DNA of 64,000 nucleotides, taken from NCBI RefSeq assembly GCF_035222485.1, contig NC_085920.1, positions 1,240,001 to 1,304,000 of the forward strand, given 5' to 3'. Shown in pieces: positions 59,294 to 64,000 of this stretch. Each line of letters begins with the position of its first letter. Position 1 is the first letter of the stretch. Source of the stretch: Podospora pseudoanserina. Taxonomy: Eukaryota > Ascomycota > Sordariomycetes > Sordariales > Podosporaceae. Under the pieces are notes generated by a model, which was given only the letters and a program-made list of their open reading frames with translations, was not told where the DNA came from and did no database searches. Both the position numbers and the translations under genes were made by a program.

Positions 59294-59925
59294 ATCTTTC
59301 TTTTGTTGATTTCAGTTTTATACCCACTTTCATATTTTTGGCAGGCGAGTTTCGAATCTATTTGGCGAGGCAAATACCCATATTTTAGGTGACATAAAAG
59401 CATAGCATAGCATCGCATACATGGCAGACTAGCATTTTTTGATAGCATAGCAAAGGCGAATTTGGAATACATGGGGAAATACGGGCTTCTAGTTGTTACA
59501 TTGCAGTTGGGTGGTGCTTGTGCTTCTAGAAGGATTCGAGTGCCTGGGCTATCATTTGAAAACAACTAGATAACTTTGTGATAGAACCTTCGAACCAGTT
59601 TTTATGGGATATGTTGTGTTCCTAGGCACATCCTAGACAAGACTGTAGAGGCGGCGATGTGAGATCCTACTATCTTCGAACGTGTTGACTTCCTTAGCTT
59701 TCAGGACGTCCCATCTTTCCAAATAGCAGTTTCCATCTTTTGCCCACCACGTGCTAGGCCCATCGACCACACCGAGCAGAGGAGAAAGGAGCGTTGGAAT
59801 GGCGCCTTCCCATTGTAAAACTCTGACTAGTAATTCCACCGTGATATCAACTTGCTGCCTTTCGATTTCCACTTTCTTCTTTACACTCAACAACAAACAA
59901 CCTGGCCTACGCCCACTTCCTCACT
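59294..59925. other. intergenic, no supported gene
   Basis: 3' end of the SprT-like gene, including AGCATAGCAT-type short repeats near 59400-59450, and a CT/AC-rich stretch at 59820-59910 that looks like a promoter for the next locus. Confidence 0.55.
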
Positions 59926-60962
59926 ATGGCTACTGACGAGGGCTTCAAGCCAAACCTCGAACGAGCCCTAAGCTCTAGCACCGCGAAGCCGGCGTAGTGC
60001 ATGTTTCAAAAAATTGACGATTTGTGTTAGTTCGACATTTGGATTATCGGAGTGGGCGAGATTCCTCTGTCGAAGTTTTTATCACAAAGAGTTTGCGCAT
60101 CGCATCGTTTCCACTGCTCGATCTCACCGCCACCCCAAGCTCTGGACACTGGACTCATCCAAATTCAATATTATCCAGTCGGTAGCTTGGATTAGCTGGC
60201 TCGACGTTGTCATCTTGACTGCTGCCAACGAGTCGGGTGCTCCCGAATGCCATGCAGAACCCAGCAGCCTTTGGGTCGCCGAGCGAGGTGCATCACTTGA
60301 ACATTGCAAATTGTAAGTGGCGGATGATCAGTTGATAGGATTCTAGAGCTGACCAGCTATAGCGTTGTTAACTCCCCCGACTGGTTTTGCTACTTTGATG
60401 ATCGGACTCCCTTCCGAGCACAGTGACGGAAGGCTCTTCTTCCAGTATGGGCGATCGAACAGAAGTTACCCACTCATTTCAGAAAGCTCCAGTTATCTGG
60501 CGGCCTGGTGAGAACACCGAAACTCCCATAACACTAACACTGAATCTTAACCACTGGATTATAAGTATTCTGATGTCAAGCATGGTTTCCTTCCGGTCTT
60601 GACCAGTTTCAGGTGGATGCTCACGTTCAACTTGGTCAGACATTCCCCACCTCCCTTCCTTCTGTCGGCTTCACTCACGGGTTAAGTGGTGACCTGTCGT
60701 GACTTCTTGCTACCTGAATGCCAAACCCCAACGATCATCCGTATCTGTGTCACATCTTGAGCTCTTTCAATCAGGCTGGCCTACCTATCAATTATGCAGC
60801 CTATGGCTACGTCAACCTTCTACAGCAAGAATGTCAATCAACGGGCTTGCTGTCTTTCTTGCTACTTTGGAACGAAAGATAGTTGGCCGCTTGTCGATAC
60901 CTGAAGCAGACAAGCCACTCCAGCACCGATCGGTAACGTCAATCCAAGAGGAAAACCACACA
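59926..60962 (+). pseudogene. degraded or mis-resolved 5' half of a 2OG-dioxygenase-like gene
   Basis: The region has short protein-like stretches that change frame and that I could not join with normal introns. The clearest is 60566-60639, reading YSDVKHGFLPVLTS, then FRWMLTFNLV. This matches the end of the catalytic core of a fungal Fe(II)/2-oxoglutarate (prolyl-hydroxylase-type) family, normally SDV-x-HEV-x-PV-x-x-GYRW-x-LTYNL; the His and Arg are kept, but the Gly of GYR is replaced. The expected HxD pair upstream was not found. Either the gene is decayed here or exons were missed. It leads into the better-preserved 3' exons from 60963. Confidence 0.35.
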
Positions 60963-62694
60963 ATGACACTACACTTGACACCACAACACTTGACACCACA
61001 GTTGCAAGTCTCCAACGTGAAGCTTGATATTGGCAACCCATTGGTGCCGACTTACTTCGACGGGCTGAAACCAGTCGAGGAGTATGTCGAGGAGCACGAC
61101 GCGGACCAAGTTGGTCAGAACAGGTTATACATAGTATGTTGAAACTAACACACGACACATCAACCGCGGGGTACACAACGATCTCGACTTGCTGTATGTT
61201 TTCTTCGTATGAGTCTGGTGAACTAGGTTGACTGATGTATATAGGCGGTTGTCCTGATTCCCTACCAGAATCTCCGTGCCATGACTGGTGCCTTCACAAC
61301 CCCGGCTATCACGGAGTGCTTCATCACTCAAGCGCTTGCAGATTATCTTCCACATGCAGATTTGTGGTTTCAAATCAAGACATTCTGCATGGAAGCTCAC
61401 ATCCAAAGCTGGCCCGAAGACACAATCTTGCTCACCATCGAGGCGTCTCTTCGTGCTCAAGATTACGAAGCCTTTGTGCATGTTGCCAGCAATGGGCAGA
61501 TTGAGTCATCTCAAAAACTGGTCTCCGCAGTTGAGAAGGCTGTCGTGATGAGGCTGGGTTGCATTCATCATCCGCTGTTACAGAAAGCGTAGGCTTCTCA
61601 CCATCCAACAATGGTCTCGGTTCACCCACTGATATCAGGCATGACAATTCTAGGCTGTCTTCTGTCCTCGAAACAATCTACCGTATCCACGCACGCTTCG
61701 CCCCCATCAAAGCCTTTTCTCAGTTCTTCACCCAAAATGACTCCTGCCAGGCGTTTTTGTCTGCGGAACTGGTGAAATTGGTAACTTTGGCTCAGAATTA
61801 TCAGAATTTGGGAAGGTTGGATAGGAAGAGCCTCGGAGCGTCAGACGCCGTTGCCCTTGTGGATTTTAGTCTTGACTATTTGAATGTCGGCTTTCTAGAG
61901 TTCAGGTACGTGAACAGGTACATGTTGGTGGATCCCAGCACACCATGCTAAAAGCGTATTTTAGAATCATGCCAATTGTTTCAGACCCCCGGGCTGGGCT
62001 GTCTGTAATTCTTGGATTCATTCAGAGATTGCTCGAGAGAACGGTGGTCCACGACATCCAGCATGATACTGCCCTTCGACTGTACCAAAAGTTGGAAACC
62101 TCGAGTCTCTCGAAGCTTCATTTCGAGAATCTCACTCGTGAGACACAACAGTCTTCAAAGTACTGGTAGGATTGCCATCCTCTCAATTTTTTCAGGCAAC
62201 AATATGGACTCAATATAACTATACCAGTTGCCCTGGGATCTTAATCCCCATTGATATGGTACCCGCCATATTTCGAGATCTAGAGCGACTTGGCTGGGTT
62301 AAACAAGCGTCAGATCTTGCAAATGCCGTGGCCAAGAAGGCTCCTTTCTTTCGCAGCCTGGAACTGGATCACCTTTGGGTTGCTGCAAAGAAAGTAGGTG
62401 AGCAAAAGCTTCATCGATAGTAGCAGCGACGATAATCTGCCCTGGGCAGTACGAACCTGTCATCGAATCCTTTATTCAATACCAACATCTTTGCCCCTTC
62501 AACCTCCCAATCAATCCAAAGTGCTCCATCCTCGCTTAGACGAAATACTGGCCAAGTGGCGGGAGCGAGCGTTGCCCGAGGAACTGAGCTGTGATCAATA
62601 CATTGCCGCTTCTTTGGATTTTGGAGCTCGTCCTCGTCGCTGTTGTTCGAATCTCCTTGTCCCCTTACCAGAATTGGTGCCGTGGAGTCTATAA
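60963..62694 (+). CDS. 3' part of a multi-exon unknown gene, probably 2OG-dioxygenase-like family
   Basis: Six exons join in phase: 60963..61133, 61245..61588, 61639..61905, 61965..62165, 62228..62397, 62522..62694, with donors GTATGT, GTAGGC, GTACGT, GTAGGA and GTGAGC. The total is 441 aa. The ATG at 60963 is only the first Met of this segment; the true start is probably upstream, near or before 60566, where a dioxygenase-like core is seen. The product is largely helical (RLYI-AVVLIPYQN, AVEKAVVMRLG, SVLETIYRIHARFAP, GFIQRLLERTVV, HPRLDEILAKWRERALPEE). No catalytic motif lies in this part. The first intron (111 bp) contains a protein-like VHNDLDLL stretch that may be a lost small exon. Phase consistency over five junctions favours a real or recently real gene. 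Confidence 0.5.
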
Positions 62695-63124
62695 CTGGAT
62701 CATGGCGCGGGAGCGGTATCACCTCGCGTCCTCGTTTTCTTTTCTCGCCTGAGTTCATCGCTGGGCAGAACGAAACGAATTTCTGTTGATGGTTTTTTCT
62801 GTCGTGACGTAGACCATCCTCCAATCCAAGAGGAGAGAGAAAAGCGTGCCGTCCATGGGTAGGTATCTGATAAAGTTTGTTAGTCATGGGTTGAACCGTG
62901 AGGCTTCTCGAACCTAACGTATCGGCGGGAAGGGGGCGTGGCGCTAGGTCCAGAGATCTCATCGAACCAAATTGGTAACATGGGCACGTCGAGATTAAGG
63001 ACGACAACCGTTGTGGCGCTTGCTCACCATGCATATACCTATCGTTTGAGCTCGTGTACTCGGGGTGTGAGATAGCAGGAGAGGATCCATTTGAGTGACT
63101 GACATCACCGGAAGAATCTGCCAT
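62411..63124 (-). CDS. alternative antisense open frame, 237 codons
   Basis: An uninterrupted ATG-initiated minus-strand frame. It starts MADSSGDVSHSNGSSP, has a basic KRKRGRE stretch, an acidic NNSDEDELQNPKKRQ segment (nuclear-localisation-like), and ends FRLSEDGALWIDWEVEG, then a Lys/Arg-rich tail. It looks protein-like in places but overlaps the last exon of the plus-strand model, so at most one is likely coding over 62522-62694. It could be an independent small gene whose 3' end overlaps. No family is recognised. Confidence 0.3.
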   Translation of the reverse strand: MADSSGDVSHSNGSSPAISHPEYTSSNDRYMHGEQAPQRLSSLISTCPCYQFGSMRSLDLAPRPLPADTLGSRSLTVQPMTNKLYQIPTHGRHAFLSPLGLEDGLRHDRKNHQQKFVSFCPAMNSGEKRKRGREVIPLPRHDPVIDSTAPILVRGQGDSNNSDEDELQNPKKRQCIDHSSVPRATLAPATWPVFRLSEDGALWIDWEVEGAKMLVLNKGFDDRFVLPRADYRRCYYR

Positions 63125-63309
63125 GTAGATGGTAGCTTAAGCTCGTACGCCATCGTTTGGCCTGCGAGCTACCTACCAACCATCCCAAGGAAGCTCAACA
63201 GTGAATTCCACTCCAACATGGCCCATTTCACCAATATAACAGCTTATGCGATGCATATTAGGGATAATAATCCAGACACCACTTCCAACAGCCATACAAA
63301 GGAAAAAAG

Positions 63310-63395
63310 GCGCGGTTAGTTTAGTGGTTAGAATCCTCGCTTCCCATCACCTCTTGGTCTAGCGAGGGACCCGGGTTCGAATCCCGGATCGCGCA
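63310..63395 (+). tRNA. tRNA-Gly(CCC) with a short intron
   Basis: A cloverleaf is visible: acceptor GCGCGGT pairs with ATCGCGC (one G-T), discriminator A at 63395. The D-arm is GTTT...AGAAT, the anticodon stem CTCGC/GCGAG (63336-63340 and 63362-63366), the loop TT-CCC-A with anticodon CCC (63343-63345), and the T-arm CCGGG-TTCGAAT-CCCGG. A 14-nt intron sits just 3' of the anticodon at the canonical 37/38 position (about 63347-63360). The internal A box TAGTTTAGTGG and B box GGTTCGAATCC are present. CCA is not encoded, as usual in eukaryotes. T-rich strings after 63411 can end Pol III transcription. Confidence 0.95.
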
Positions 63396-64000
63396 ATTGC
63401 GCCTGTTCCTTCTCTTTTGCTTTTTCTGCTTGTGGCTTTGATTGATATCTTGTGTGAGCATTCTCTGCTGCTTTTTAGCTAATTGTAAATGGATTGGTGT
63501 AGGGGTAATCATCCCAGTTGTCGGGGGAGTTTCCCATGGTCCAATGATTTTATTCCAAGCGTAGGCTTCCATGCAACACCAACCGACTGTGACAGGCACC
63601 GCCGTGAGGCTACATTCGACTCAAGGTCAAGAGCAATGAATGTTTAGAGGAAAGCCCCAGAAATTGCAGTCATCTGATTCTCAGGGACCATGGAGAGACA
63701 AGTTTCGACCTGGAACAGACTACCAACTAAGCCCTTGGCCTTGACGAAGCCAGATCCAGATGCAGCAGTGGCTTCTGAGGCTAGATGTCAAAAGTTCCAC
63801 GAATAGCAGAAACACCACTTGCTCTGTTCCATGCTGTCGAGCAAAGAGCACCTCGTTCCAGGACGAGGAGATACGGAAGAGAAGGGGGCTTGGCAGTGTG
63901 TTAGAAGCTATATAAAGTGATTTGCATCACCTCTGTTGGTGGACACTCGTTTGTGGCGATGTATTATCAGACAAGGGGGAAGCAATGACAGCTTTGACTG
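63396..64000. other. right edge, no supported gene
   Basis: No coding frame with domain content. T-rich runs follow the tRNA. A gene just outside the window cannot be excluded. Confidence 0.5.

Overview
The window looks like nuclear DNA of a filamentous ascomycete, most likely a Sordariomycete of the Sordariales type. The reasons are: genes carry few, short introns (about 50-120 bp) with GTRNGT donors, CTAAC/CTGAC-like branch points and CAG/TAG acceptors; the conserved proteins (Gcn5 acetyltransferase, class II DAHP synthase, Ost5, Rad1, HYPK, flavohaemoglobin) have a filamentous-ascomycete look; and there are long gene-free stretches around transcription-factor genes. No bacterial, plasmid, CRISPR or phage features were seen. 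The genus cannot be fixed from the sequence alone.

Layout. 1-6.4 kb: no convincing gene, but homopolymer tracts and two strong inverted repeats. 6.4-8.4 kb (-): a two-exon nuclear regulator with a conserved C-terminal DNA-binding-like domain. 8.4-20 kb: an 11.6 kb gene desert upstream of it. 20-22.6 kb (-): a Zn2Cys6 transcription factor. 22.6-26.1 kb: another empty stretch. 26.1-28.1 kb: a small helix-turn-helix protein (+) facing a short-chain dehydrogenase (-). 28.1-32.3 kb: empty. 32.3-33.6 kb (+): flavohaemoglobin.

35.4-45.4 kb is the dense housekeeping part: GCN5 (-), followed in the same frame by an open 112-codon tract with an AT-hook and polyQ; then OST5, RAD1, a small unknown protein, an acidic-tailed unknown protein and glucose-6-phosphate 1-epimerase (all +); then an F-box/WD-like protein (-). 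45.4-49.1 kb is mostly empty and contains an AT-rich, RIP-like relic near 46.6-47.1 kb. 49.2-52.1 kb (+): a 995-residue disordered protein with two C-terminal membrane helices. 53.5-56.0 kb: HYPK (-) and class II DAHP synthase (+) share a divergent promoter. 57.9-59.3 kb (+): a SprT-like metalloprotease. 60-62.7 kb (+): a multi-exon gene, perhaps partly decayed, with a 2-oxoglutarate dioxygenase-like signature. 63.3 kb (+): an intron-containing tRNA-Gly(CCC).

The genes do not form one pathway; this is ordinary core genome with regulatory deserts. The item most worth a second look is the in-frame open tract directly behind the GCN5 stop codon, which could be a read-through extension. I did not find a clear new multi-gene system. 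All intron boundaries were placed by hand from splice consensus and phase, and family names come from motif recognition, not searches.
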